A stretch of DNA of 64,000 bases, taken from Rhizophagus clarus (taxonomy: Eukaryota > Glomeromycota > Glomeromycetes > Glomerales > Glomeraceae). Of this stretch, positions 36,250-46,814 are shown one piece after another. The position numbers were made by a program, and so were the translations under genes. Under the pieces are notes generated by a model that saw only the letters and a program-made list of their open reading frames with translations, searched no databases and had not been told where the DNA came from. Positions within the stretch are counted from its first letter, which is position 1. Every line of letters starts with the position of its first letter. The stretch is from positions 1,118,501-1,182,500 of the forward strand of contig BLAL01000053.1 in assembly GCA_015698045.1 (NCBI GenBank). The letters run 5' to 3'.

Positions 36250-37680
36250 ATGATTTTTATCAAAATAATCAAGAAATAAAGAATTATATACAAAAATCAA
36301 TAATTTGTAATTATATAATTATCAAAAATTTCTATAAATTTAGATAGTTATTTCTGCATGTTTAAAAGTACAAGTGCATAATATCAAATAGATTGTATAT
36401 GATGAATAAAGTAAATTAGACAATTTTCATTTATAATGTGTAAAGATATTAAATTTCAATTAATTGATAAAAGAAGTCATAATACTTTTAGAGAATTTTT
36501 TTGTTATTTAAAATTTTAATAAATTTATAATCATTAATGTTTATTTTATTTTAATATACTGTTCATTTATTTTTTATTTGTTGGATGATTTCAAGTACTG
36601 TAATATAAAATGTAATGAAATAATAAAATGCAAAGTCGTGCAAAAAGATTCTTGGAATTTTTTTAAATGTAAATCTTGAGACAAATTTATATTTTAAATC
36701 TCCCAGGCCTTGAGTTCGGATAAATTTTTAAAAAACTTATTTGTTATTTTGGATCGTCACTTTTTAAAGTTCCATACCTGTAACTTTAATAATATTAGTT
36801 CCGTAACATACCTGTAACTTTAGTAGTAGTAATATATACATACCAGTTAAACAGGTACGGTATGATTAGTAAATGGATTATCATAACGGTAAATTTGATA
36901 TCGTAACTGTAAGTAAATTAAGCATACCGTAATTAGACGATTTAAATAATACCGAATAAATTACTATATAAATGTCTAATATTTTAGATTTAATAATAAA
37001 ATCTTGATAATAGGTGTTTAATTTTCCTATGTTTCCATGGACATTCGGTCTGACACAATAGTATATATTATTTTAAATATTCTTTGGATAAAAAAAAATT
37101 TTAAATTTTGAGTCAATATATTATACTAACTATGGTCTTAAAACAAATTATGTCCATAGAATTTAGTTGCTACAGTCAGAACTCGACACAATATAACGAA
37201 TCTTTCTTGATTTTATTGTACCAAACTTAATAACAGAATTTTCAAATGTGATTTTATTAAAAAATTATCACGATCAAAGAAGTAATTTACGCTAAGTTAT
37301 GTATAAAATAATAAATTAACAGACAGTGTATTCAATGCAGGCAAAACTAATTTAATGACAGTCAGAGCTAGGATAGTATCGAATAAATGCAAATGGCTAG
37401 TTTATAAATATGGCTTCGGTATATCGATATTGCAAAATTTATAATACTAAAATTGATATATTGTGGTGAAATTTATTATAAATGAATTCTCTTTGAGAAA
37501 AAAAAATTATTTATCCTGAATCGTTATATCGAGTTCTGACTTTTATACAGTCAATTCGGGAAGTACTACCCGATTTTGTATTGTGCAACGATATACCTAA
37601 TTTACATCTTTTTTTATTTTTTTTTTTTTTTGTTTTTTTCATAATTTCACAACCTAACGAACTCGTTTCACGGTTAAAAA
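36250..37680. other. Intergenic with a stretch homologous to the 3' flank of member 4
   Basis: About 37060-37385 matches about 49965-50600: CTTTGGATAAAAAAAA, ACTATGGTCTTAAA, TTATGTCCATAG, ATTTAGTTGCTA and AGAACTCGA occur in the same order. Tandem ACCTGTAACTTTA-like units lie near 36770-36830. No gene is seen. Confidence 0.55.
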
Positions 37681-37682
37681 TA

Positions 37683-38520
37683 ATGTCCAGACATTTATAC
37701 TGAGTTATCTCCCTTTATAGGAGGAAGGAAAAAATTCTGGCATATATGGGAAATTTCAACCCTGCACAGATAGCAAGAAAAATGGGACGTGACCTTATCA
37801 CATTATTGACAGATACAAAGTGTCTGGTAAATCTGAAAATTTACCGCGTTCAGGACGCCCACTTGCTCTCAATGATAATGAAAAACATGCGCTCATAAAT
37901 AAAGTTACAAAAAATCGACGCGAACCTTTACATGAAGTTATTAACAAATTGGGTTGAGCTATAGTCTAACAATTGTTAAACAGTCATTATATGATTCCGG
38001 AATTCATTCTCATGTTGCTGCAAAAAACCCCTCTATATCAAAAAACATGCATTAGCTCGTGTTAGTTGGTGTGAAATATATAAAGAAAATACGGCTCGTG
38101 ATTGGGCACAAGTTATTTTCGCTGATGAATCAAGTATTGTGATTGGAAAGCAGTTACGATAAATAAGAGTTTGGAGGCATAAAAAAAAGGTTTAACTTCT
38201 AAAAGTGGTCGAAAAACTGTTATTGTTTGTGATGTCTTGCAGGAGGGAAAAATAAAGAAAAATTAAGTCAAATGCTTACGTAAGGATCTTAAATAAACAT
38301 CTCCATCCATTTCATCACACAGTTCGCGAAAAAACAGGAAGGGCAGCAATTTTTCAACAAGACAACGCGCCTATTTATACTTCGAAATTACTAAGAATTG
38401 GTTAAAGAAGAATAAAATTACGATTATTGTTTGGCAATCCAATAAAGAACATTTGGAAACAATTAAAAAAGTCGGGAGGTCTTTATAGAACTATTAGTGC
38501 ATTGTATTAAAAGACATCAC
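37683..38520 (+). pseudogene. Dead Tc1/mariner transposase
   Basis: The N-terminal helix-turn-helix part reads EKILAYMGNFNPAQIARKMG, then a SGRP-type linker (LPRSGRPLALNDNEK). The first catalytic Asp is in FADESSIVIG. The second is in FQQDNAP. The third position reads NPIKNIW where the family has NPIExxW, so the last acid is lost, and the usual PxSPDL stretch before it is deleted. There are at least four frameshifts or stops. No terminal repeats could be paired. It is clearly inactive. Confidence 0.85.
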
Positions 38521-38539
38521 TTGCATTAAAACCTGTGAG

Positions 38540-39760
38540 AGATTCAAAGCTGGGAAACCCGTTTCGGACCTTCTAACGATCCCCGCCACTAGTTTAACGT
38601 TAACAATTGCAACAAAAGTTAATTTTTTATACCCGTATTAAATAGAAAAATCTTCTTCCAAACTCGTTAGCACGTTTTTATACTCTTCAAGATTATATTA
38701 TAAATTTCTTATTTTTATACTGTATTTTATTTTGTTGTGAAATTAAAGCATGATATTTTATATTTTAAAATATAAAATATATTGAAAAATTTTCTACAAA
38801 TTTATTTTGTGGTCCACTGGATAATAATTCAACCAAATGGGATTTGCAGCGGATGGTGCGAAAATATAAGTCGTTGAATCGGAGTCAGATGAAACGGGTC
38901 AATCGGATCATCCGTTTTATCAGATAAATCCTCAGATTTATCGGTTGTTTGTTGTCAAAAGAACTGATTCCAATGATATGTGCAGTAAATCTGACCGCAC
39001 AGTAATGTGATTACAACCAAAAAATTTACTGTAAAGTCACGTAATATTTTAATTACCCTCTGCAAAGACAATAACCTCCTATTTGTGTACTACACTCAAA
39101 TTTGTCATTTCATGATATTTTTTTTGCAATAGCTCATTAGAAATTGTTTATAGGATCGACACGGTTTTCAATGAAATATAGTTTAATTGATCGCGCAACT
39201 CAATTCCATACATATGAATTTTTTTTTTCTTTTTCTTTTTTTTTAATTATGATAACGTGCACTTCTTATTAATCCATACATAGAAATTACGAAACAATCA
39301 GGTCATGTTACGATATTATTAATCTCTTTAATTACAATACTTAAATTTTATTAAAATCATTTAATTAAATAAGGAATCTCAATGATAAAACCGAAAAAAG
39401 AAATAAAATTTTTTTTTTCGCGATAAAAAAATTTCATTTATTTACGAAAATTTTCTTATATATGGTAAAAGATTTAACAGTAACACAATTCAACCTTTTT
39501 TTTTAAAATGTAATGCATATATCGGCTAATCGATAAAAAAAAAAGTATATATTAAATCTGTACAATTGGAATTTTACTTCGATTTTTACCTTATATTTAC
39601 TAAAAATAATTTTCAGGATAAGTAACACCATGTACATATATATATATACATTGACTTTATTTCTATTGAAAGAAGAGAAAAATTTAATGACTTTTCTATT
39701 TCAAATTTCATGACGATAAAATATAATAGAAAGACCAGAGAAATTAAATTAACTAAACAA
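38540..39760. other. Intergenic, nothing recognised
   Basis: AT-rich with a short patch of CGGATnA-type motifs at 38870-38950, similar in style to the interior of the element at 12753-13344. No gene. Confidence 0.4.
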
Positions 39761-39762
39761 TA

Positions 39763-40205
39763 ATGAAACTTCAAATAAAAATTATTCATTTACTTTTCAT
39801 TTTCTCTCAAATTTTTTAATATTAGTACAAAATGAAAAACTAGAGTCATCTAAAGGACAATCAATATCAAGGTAAGTAAATCTTTTTTATAAAAATTAAT
39901 CACGCAAATATTAACATTTAACAAAGCTATAAAACAATAAATTTCAAGTAATTGGTCCCAGGAAGGAATCGATCATATTGAACCGATTGACACAGAACCT
40001 GAGGACCCTGGCGATGTCCCTAACCCCCTGAATGGTCCTCGCCTGGCACTGATTCTACACCTAAATGGTCCTCCCCTGGAATTGTTCCAAGACCTCCAAG
40101 ACCTCCAAGACCTCCAGTATCATCCCCTGGAATTGTTCCAAGCCTCCAGTACCATATAAACCATATAAACAAAATTCCACAAACACAACAACGTCTTCAT
40201 CCGTA
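39763..40205 (+). pseudogene. Probable broken gene for a small secreted Pro/Ser-rich protein
   Basis: ATG at 39763 starts a signal-peptide-like run (KLQIKIIHLLFIFSQIF). A frameshift in a T tract follows, then QNEKLESSKGQSIS to 39871 with donor GTAAGT. An acceptor at 39947-39948 opens exon 2 (NWSQEGIDHIEPIDTEPEDP, GDVPNP). After another frameshift this reads SSPGIVPRPPRPPRPPVSSP, a tandem repeat of PGIVP and RPP blocks. The GC content is well above the surroundings, which supports former coding. No family is recognised. Confidence 0.4.
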
Positions 40206-40209
40206 ATAA

Positions 40210-40572
40210 ATAGCACTATCATTAGTTTTTACTTAATAAATTTGCATCTACTAGTACAATTAGTACAAAATAAAGTAAACATTTGTTTATTTTAGTAGTC
40301 TAACGTTGATAAATTCTGTCATTAAATTTATTTACATATTATTTTATGTGTAGAATCAAACTTCCTGATATTATTTGAAAAATGTAGATAAATACCTAAT
40401 AGTTATACATGTACAGTACATATCAATTTTAACAAAATTAGGAGATGATATAAAATGTGTTTTATGAATATAATGTACGTAAAATTGAAGAGGATTCACT
40501 TACTCAGCCCTTCTTCGCATTATAACAATTATATCAATTTGTTATCCAGTAAAATAATTTTAATTTGCAAAT
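40210..40572. other. Intergenic, nothing recognised
   Basis: AT-rich, ending at the 8-bp target duplication of the hAT element. Confidence 0.4.
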
Positions 40573-40580
40573 ATTTAAAT

Positions 40581-41535
40581 TAGAGCTTGGAACCTGTACA
40601 AAAAACCTTAACCGGTTAATTAACCGGTTAATTAATCGGTTAATTAATCGGTTAATTTGTGATATAGTTAACCGGTTATTAACCGGTTAATAATATGGTT
40701 TTTTTCAATTTATTGTATGGAACGGCTAGTAAATATTAAATATTTTATATAAAACATAAATTTATTTATTTTTAAAAAAAAATATATTATAATTATAATA
40801 CATATGATGTTGCATTTTCACCTAAAATTCCCCTTGCATCAAAAAATACAAATAAACAATTTAAATAAATATCAATAAAAAAAAGATAATTTAATAATTG
40901 GTAATTCATTGGTATTCATAAAAATTATTTCTAATTTTTATAAATGATGTTAATTTGGTATTTGAAATTCAAATAGAATGTTTAATAATATTACTTACCT
41001 TATTAGCAAGTTGTGTAAATATATCCATAAATTTTGCATTTCTTTTATGAACAATATTTCTTGAAAAATTTTGAGCTTAAGGATGTACGCTTGTTAGTCA
41101 TATATTCCCAGCATCTGGAAAAAGGCGTTCACTAGGAATGGAAACGGCTGGGTTGATAAAAATTTTTGCGCTAATATGAATATTATGGGAAATCTTTTTT
41201 ATGTTTATTCCACCATTTATAAGGATTGTAAGTATAATCTGGGTTTTCTGTAATATATTTGTTAAAGTAATCAGAAAAATTATCATCTTTGGCAGTTCAG
41301 TCATAATTGTAATTTATAAAATAAAGATATTTATTTTTTAATGTCCTATTTAAACAAAAAAATTTATTGACTTAAAAAAATGTTTAAATAAAATTATCGT
41401 TAAACAGTAAAAAATTGCAAAAAAAATTCTCCGAGATGTTACATATTATCTATATATGACAATGATCTGCATTTAACCAGTTAATTTGACCGGATGTCTT
41501 AACCGGTTAACCGTCTTAACCGGTTCCAAGCTCTA
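40581..41535. mobile_element. hAT element, internally deleted (955 bp)
   Basis: Ends TAGAGCTTGGAACC and GGTTCCAAGCTCTA are flanked by identical ATTTAAAT direct repeats (40573-40580, 41536-41543), the 8-bp duplication typical of hAT. Subterminal clusters of AACCGGTTAATT lie inside both ends and are probably transposase-binding repeats. The inside keeps a readable transposase C-terminus on the minus strand, so this derives from an autonomous element. Confidence 0.93.
41045..41285 (-). pseudogene. Remnant of an hAT transposase, dimerisation domain
   Basis: Across shifting frames the minus strand reads ENPDYTYNPYKWWNKHKKDF, then ILAQKFLS, then AVSIPSERLFPDAGNI, then TNKRTSLSS. The W-W-x(3)-H and PSERLFSDAGN motifs are hallmarks of the C-terminal dimerisation region of hAT transposases. 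At least two frameshifts separate the pieces, and the catalytic core is missing. Confidence 0.88.
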
Positions 41536-41544
41536 ATTTAAATA

Positions 41545-41822
41545 TATTATTAGTACTAAAAATCACCAACCAGAAATAATTTTATTTATTTTCTATATTA
41601 TAAGAATTGATTTCATTTAAATCGATTTTGTTATATTTACAGGTTGGTAACGCCAAAAACAGGGTTAGAAAGCCATTTAATCGAATGCTAAATATCACCT
41701 GCAAATCAATTTTTGTAACTTTAGTGTGACGTTTAATTTTCGATGTCCCGATACCCAAGTACAATTAAACTGTTAAGAGATTATGATCAGTAACCACGTG
41801 ACAGTCATGATACGCAATCGAT
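41545..41822. other. Intergenic between two elements
   Basis: No feature supported; a 60-codon minus-strand frame has no recognisable motif. Confidence 0.4.
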
Positions 41823-41824
41823 CA

Positions 41825-42648
41825 TATGACCCGCCGTTCTGATCAAAAGTCTAGTATTAAAATCTATATTAATATAGATCGCCCTATTATATTATACCGA
41901 ATAAATTTGTTAAGCTTCACTGGCATGATTATCACCTGTTTATCTGCGCAGCATTGTAAGACAATTTATGCACGTAAAAAGAATTGTCAGAAAAATTATT
42001 CCTTTTCCGTGACATTTCGTACAAGAATTTTACATTATATACCTCTAAGATTATTTAATGCAAAAGTAGCATTATTCACGCATTTTAATGCCTGTTGTCT
42101 GAATAATCTTGAAGAAAGATTGGTTGTCATTTTAACAAAAGTTTTAGCTATAATAATAAATAAATGTATATAATAATAACAATAATGAGTTTTTACATTA
42201 TCTATCAAAAATTTAATCAGTATACCTGATGTATTATTTAAGTTTATTCACTGATTTTTCATTTGATTTATTAAAGTAATTATTTATATATTACAAATTA
42301 GTTCAGTATAAATATAGGTGATCTATATTAAAATATAGATCTGATCTAGGACTCATCTAATATAAAATATAGGAAAATCTAGTATAAAATATAGATAAAT
42401 CTGGTATAAAATATAGATTTATCTATATTTTATACTAGATTTATCCATTTCATACTAGATTTATCTATTTCCTAGATTTATCTATTTCATACTAGATTTA
42501 TCTATTTCATACTAGATTTATCTATATTTATACTAGATTTATTTTCATACTAGATTTATCTAGTATTTACACTAGATTTTCTATATTTTAATATAGATAA
42601 ATCTAGTATTTAATACTAGACTTTTGATCAGAACGGCGGGTCATAACT
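41825..42648. mobile_element. Inverted-repeat element with TGACCCGCCGTTCTGATC ends
   Basis: The left end from 41825 reads TATGACCCGCCGTTCTGATC and AAAAGTCTAGTATTAAA; the right end at about 42613-42648 is its inverse. TA at both edges suggests a mariner-type target. The right interior is filled with 22-24 bp tandem units. The open frame at 41826-42173 starts inside the terminal repeat, matches nothing I know, and is not called. Confidence 0.75.
42385..42605. repeat. Tandem array of CTAGATTTATCTATTTCATA units
   Basis: About eight imperfect 22-24 bp units are seen, forming inverted copies with upstream ATATAGATAAATCTAG motifs. It is part of the surrounding element. Confidence 0.85.
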
Positions 42649-42664
42649 TATCTAATATAAAATA

Positions 42665-42843
42665 TACCGTATAACACCCCTGGTGTTATTCAAGAAAGCC
42701 AGCCCAGATTGAATAACACCTATTATTATTAGACGTATCAAACCCAATAGAAAAATCACACTATTACAGTAATTATAAAAATTGGGACATAAATCGCTTG
42801 TCAAAAAAGGGGGGGGGATTCCAGGGGGGTACGCTATACGGTA
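42665..42843. mobile_element. Small MITE with TACCGTATA ends
   Basis: The left end TACCGTATAACACCCC and the right end (inverse of TACCGTATAGCGTACCCC) enclose about 180 bp without coding capacity. It sits between two copies of the right end of the larger element, so it appears nested in that repeat cluster. Confidence 0.7.
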
Positions 42844-42847
42844 GGTA

Positions 42848-42894
42848 AATCTAGTATTTAATACTAGACTTTTGATCAGAATGGCGGGTCATAA
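42848..42894. repeat. Second copy of the TGACCCGCC-element right end
   Basis: AAATCTAGTATTTAATACTA, then GACTTTTGATCAGAA and GGCGGGTCATAA repeat almost exactly the end at 42598-42648. It is an extra end left by nested insertion or a tandem partial copy. Confidence 0.85.
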
Positions 42895-42899
42895 TCTTT

Positions 42900-43600
42900 C
42901 ATTAATTTATAAGTATTATGTATCAATTAAATTCCAATTTTCGGCTGATTTTTGATGGTCATTAACAACCATATTTTCAATCGAGTAAAGAAGCTTTGTA
43001 TATAAAATCTCCTTAACTATCTATCTTTAATACATAGTTTTATAATATTTTCTAGCGTTTTTTTTTGTTTTTGAGCCACTTTTTAGGGTATAAGAACTAG
43101 CATTTCATAATTTTCTCCTTTATTGTTTCATACCTAAAAAACTGGCCAATTTGGAATCTCATCGGGAAGATGAATTTGATTTATATATTTACTTATACAA
43201 ATAAGATCATTTTGCGACTATTACTGTTTTTGTGGATAAGAGCAGGAAATTATGACAATTATTGAAATTGGCAAAGATGCCTAAATGTTTCGCTAAATTG
43301 ATCAGTAAAATCTTTTAGCTACAAATTTTTTGATAATTTAGACAGACAAATGACTAACTTTCCACGAAAAACAACAAAAATAAAAAAAACGTACTTTTTA
43401 TTTAAAAATTTCGGTATATTATATTAAACTTAGCAAATAATTTTTGGATAAACAATTAAAAATTATCCACATACCATAAATTTAAAATAACTAAAGTGCT
43501 AGTAACTAGTAATTAATTAAACTAAATTTTTGGTTTTGCATTCGAAAATATTTATACATTATGCATATATTGATGAACAAAAAAATACTATTATATTAGT
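42900..43600. other. Intergenic, nothing recognised
   Basis: AT-rich without supported genes. It lies 3' of the decayed minus-strand nuclease-like gene. Confidence 0.4.
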
Positions 43601-43605
43601 TAGAT

Positions 43606-45321
43606 CTAGTGATCCTGACTTCGAGTTACAATATTTAAACTTTTCGGAAGCAAATTTCCTTTATATTTAAATTCGGCATCACCTTTTTGTTCTTTGTCAG
43701 GTGAGTCAGATTCTTCATCAGTATTGTCAGCAACCATTATAGGTTTTTCAAGGAAAGGTGCATGCCTATTTCTCGTGGCAAGAAGGCAACAGTTTTGAGA
43801 AGTGTAGGATCAGTTGATGAATTTGCAATGGCATTTGATACATGCAACCAGCCATAATCTTCTCCTATTACACCTCATTCGAAAAACCAACTCTGATCAT
43901 ACGTTGATAAAACTCCATATCTAATTTGTAAAATGAATAAATATAGAGAACTAATATAAATGAAAAGAGTAGAAATTTTTACCTTAACTCATTAGCACAC
44001 ATATAGCCATATATTTGGTTAATAGGATGGTATACTGAAACATCACTAGAGTGAGCATATTGCTCTTCTCGATTTTTCTTTTCCTCATTATAGAGTGTAA
44101 TAATATTTTGATCCGGAAGCACATTTAAAACCCATTTAGTTTTGGATTCCCATGGTATAAGTAATTTCTTTTCATTATCAACTATGACAAAATCTGGTCC
44201 GCCAATAACATTCTTTAAGGCATGGCCGTCCAAAAAATAAATAGATTGGTCTAATGAAGTCAATGTATCAAAAATATTTGCATCGGTTGCTGACCAAATA
44301 TCTTTCTCACAAGTGATATTTCGTGTTCTAAAGAAAGGTTCTTGATATTTTTTATCTAATTCTGGTTGCTATATTTGAACTTTTTGTTCAAAGTTCAACC
44401 AACTTGTAATCTTGTCAGGAAAACGTTGTTCTATTGACATGGTACTTGAATTTGATTTATTACATAAATCTAGATAGATTAGATTTGGTATGGTGTTTAA
44501 AACAATTTCTGATAAAGAAATCTCTGAAATTGTGAAAGAACAAAATATAAATTGTGAAATGTTAAAACAAAAACAAATAAAATGAACAAAAAAAATTACA
44601 ATTTACTTACTAATTGAAGAACCAGGAATCGTGGGACTCTCTTTTTTAGTCTTTTCACTAATTATTTTAGATTTCTTTTGTGATTTATCCTTTTCAATAA
44701 CTTTTCTTTTAATGGATGTATCAAAGTTGTTTTCTTTATTTTCATTATTTTTATTCCCAAATTTCTGAAATATACAAAAGTTATGAGTAAGATCCTTAAC
44801 ATAAGGAAGGTACATAACCAATTCCTCCTCCAGAATCAGCAGACCTTAATCAAAGAACCCCATAGCAAGTTGTGCACATCTCAGCGGATGAGATACTAGG
44901 TAACTCATACTGGCTAGATGCTCTTCTTCCCTATAGTTCCTGGTGAACAGGTTGTAGCACATTGTGCACGCCTCAGCGGATGAGAGACTAAGCAACTCAT
45001 ACTGGCTAGACGCTCTTCTTCCCCATACCCACATAAAATAGGTTGTAGCACACTTACTATGCTCGTTAGAAATTTATTAAATTTACTAACCTTTAGTTGT
45101 TGTTTCAAATTTATTAGTTTTTTGCTTCTTCTTGTTCGTGATTCCAAGTTTTCAATTAAAACTTTTATTTCGCTTGCTAATATAGAATGTGATACTTGTT
45201 TTGTTGAATCTGGAAATTCATTAAAGAAAAATTGGTCCCATGTTTCTATTGCCCACTGATAGTATGATCTTTTCCAGTAATTAGGATGTTGAACTTTGTG
45301 AACGGCTTCTTCGAATGACAT
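43606..45321 (-). pseudogene. Crinkler/REase-type nuclease protein gene, decayed
   Basis: Exon 1 from 45321 reads FEEAVHKVQHPNYWKRSYYQ to INLKQQLK. A second exon near 44767-44612 is Lys/Ser-rich (KRKVIEKDKSQKKSKI). A third from 44537 reads SLSEIVLNTIPNLIYLDLCN. It leads to GGPDFVIVDNEKKLLIPWES with KTKW, the D-x(n)-ExK layout of a PD-(D/E)xK nuclease. NQIYGYMCANELR, YGVLSTYDQSWFFE and GWLHVSNAI follow, then an acidic tail. Defects: TAG within QI-QPEL, TGA at 43875-43877 in place of an expected Arg, and a frameshift near 43790. Similar nuclease modules occur in Crinkler-type eukaryotic effectors and in many Rhizophagus proteins; I know this from the literature in general terms. The first intron holds a 92-bp tandem duplication. 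Confidence 0.6.
44860..45050. repeat. Two tandem copies of a 92-bp unit inside an intron
   Basis: The units share CTCAGCGGATGAGA, AACTCATACTGGCTAGA and GCTCTTCTTCCCC with period 92. They are less AT-rich than the surroundings. Just beside them, 44812-44852 reads GGTACATAACCAATTCCTCC and CCAGAATCAGCAGACC, nearly the same as 58260-58300. Confidence 0.88.
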
Positions 45322-45489
45322 TTCAACAATGCAAAATTGTGATGAAAATATAAAAAAAAGTAATATATATTAAAATATAAAAAAAGTAATATATAAAACG
45401 CATAAAAAAAAATGTTTGAGAATCTTAAATATAAAAAAATTAACCTATAAGCAATATGACTTGAACTGACGCATTGATAAATAATATAT

Positions 45490-45660
45490 AATTTATTTAC
45501 ATTCTTTGACACAGTTTTTACATTCTTTAACATAATTTTACATCCTTTGAGATTTTACTTTCTTTTGACATTTTACATCAACACGGTTTGTGCATTCTTT
45601 GACACAGTTTACACATTCTTTAACATAGTTTTTCATTCTTTGTCACAATTTTATATTTTT
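45490..45660. repeat. Tandem array of ACATTCTTTGACACAGTTTT units
   Basis: About seven imperfect units of 20-25 bp lie upstream of the decayed nuclease-like gene. Non-coding. Confidence 0.8.
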
Positions 45661-46070
45661 TAATCCAGCTATACTCATATTTTGTCATATATTATTAAAT
45701 TAATATGAAATAAGTATATATTTATATATGCTTTTGCTCTTAATTATGTGTATACAATGTAACTATTATGTTTTTAAATATTCTTATTAAACATATGACT
45801 AATAAATTTCATAAATCATTACCATTTTATATGACCAAAAATGCATAATTAATGTGCCTAATTATTAGTCATGATGAACGGCAGATAAATATATTATTTT
45901 TTTATGTAACAATCGTATGATGGCTTTTATTTATTTATATTTGCAAGTCTTGACTCACTAAATGTTATTCTTTTAATGGCCGATATTATCTTATTTTTTC
46001 AATTATCAGATTTCTTTAAGCTCCTGCTATACTAAGATAACATAAGGAAAATCCTTAAAATGATTCAAAA

Positions 46071-46205
46071 AATGAGTTATTACCGTAATACAAAATTTTC
46101 ATTAAAAAAATATTATTAATGAGTTATTACTGTAATACAAAATTTTTATTATAAAATATTCTTAATGAGTTATTACCGTAATACAAAATTTATATTATTA
46201 ATGAA
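46071..46205. repeat. Three tandem units of about 48 bp
   Basis: Each unit begins AATGAGTTATTACCGTAATA and continues CAAAATTT before an A/T run. Starts are at about 46071, 46118 and 46165. Confidence 0.88.
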
Positions 46206-46511
46206 AATTTTTTTTTTTATTAGTCGTAGATGCTAATCAATCGACCGATCTACTGTACATTTCGTTAATTGAATTGGTTCACTTCAATATAAAAAAAAAA
46301 TGTATAATTAAATTGTTTATGAAATAAACTTTTATAAATTTTTTTATTATTCTTAAAAAAACATTAGCAGGCGCATATTGATCGACGAATAAGATTTGAA
46401 ATATGTGTTACGTAACCGTTTCGGCTGTAAAATACATTTTAAAAATACGTTTATTATGATAATTTTAGCTTAGCGATATAACTTTTAATTATACAATTTG
46501 TAACTACTATT

Positions 46512-46811
46512 CATGTGGCCGAAACTTGATAATTTCGACATAATTTCGGATTTCAGTTTCGATGAAGCCGAAACTCTGGCCGAAAGTTTCAGCTCAGGCC
46601 GAAATTATCTGGCCAGCACTATAAAATTTGGCCCGCATTACGAATTTTACTTTTATCCTATGTCACGTGACGTATGATTTTGGCCGGCATTACAAACTTT
46701 GGCCAGAATTACAAATAATGTTGGCCGTGCTCTTGAATTTCGGCCAAAGTTTCGTCTCGTGATTTCGGACTTTCGGAATTCGATCACATTCTCGGAAATT
46801 TCGGCCACATG
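46512..46811. mobile_element. 300-bp MITE-like element with CATGTGGCCGAAA ends
   Basis: CATGTGGCCGAAA (46512-46524) is exactly inverted at 46799-46811. The interior is dense in CGGCCGAAA / TTTGGCC motifs in both orientations. There is no coding potential. Similar GGCC-AAATT motifs occur in the interiors of the 7577 and 33573 elements. Confidence 0.7.
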
Positions 46812-46814
46812 TAT

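Noticed and set aside
41826..42173. 115-codon plus-strand frame
   Set aside because: It begins inside the terminal repeat of an inverted-repeat element and matches no transposase motif.
46071..46205. CRISPR-like repeat array
   Set aside because: Direct tandem repeats without unique spacers in an intron-bearing eukaryotic context.
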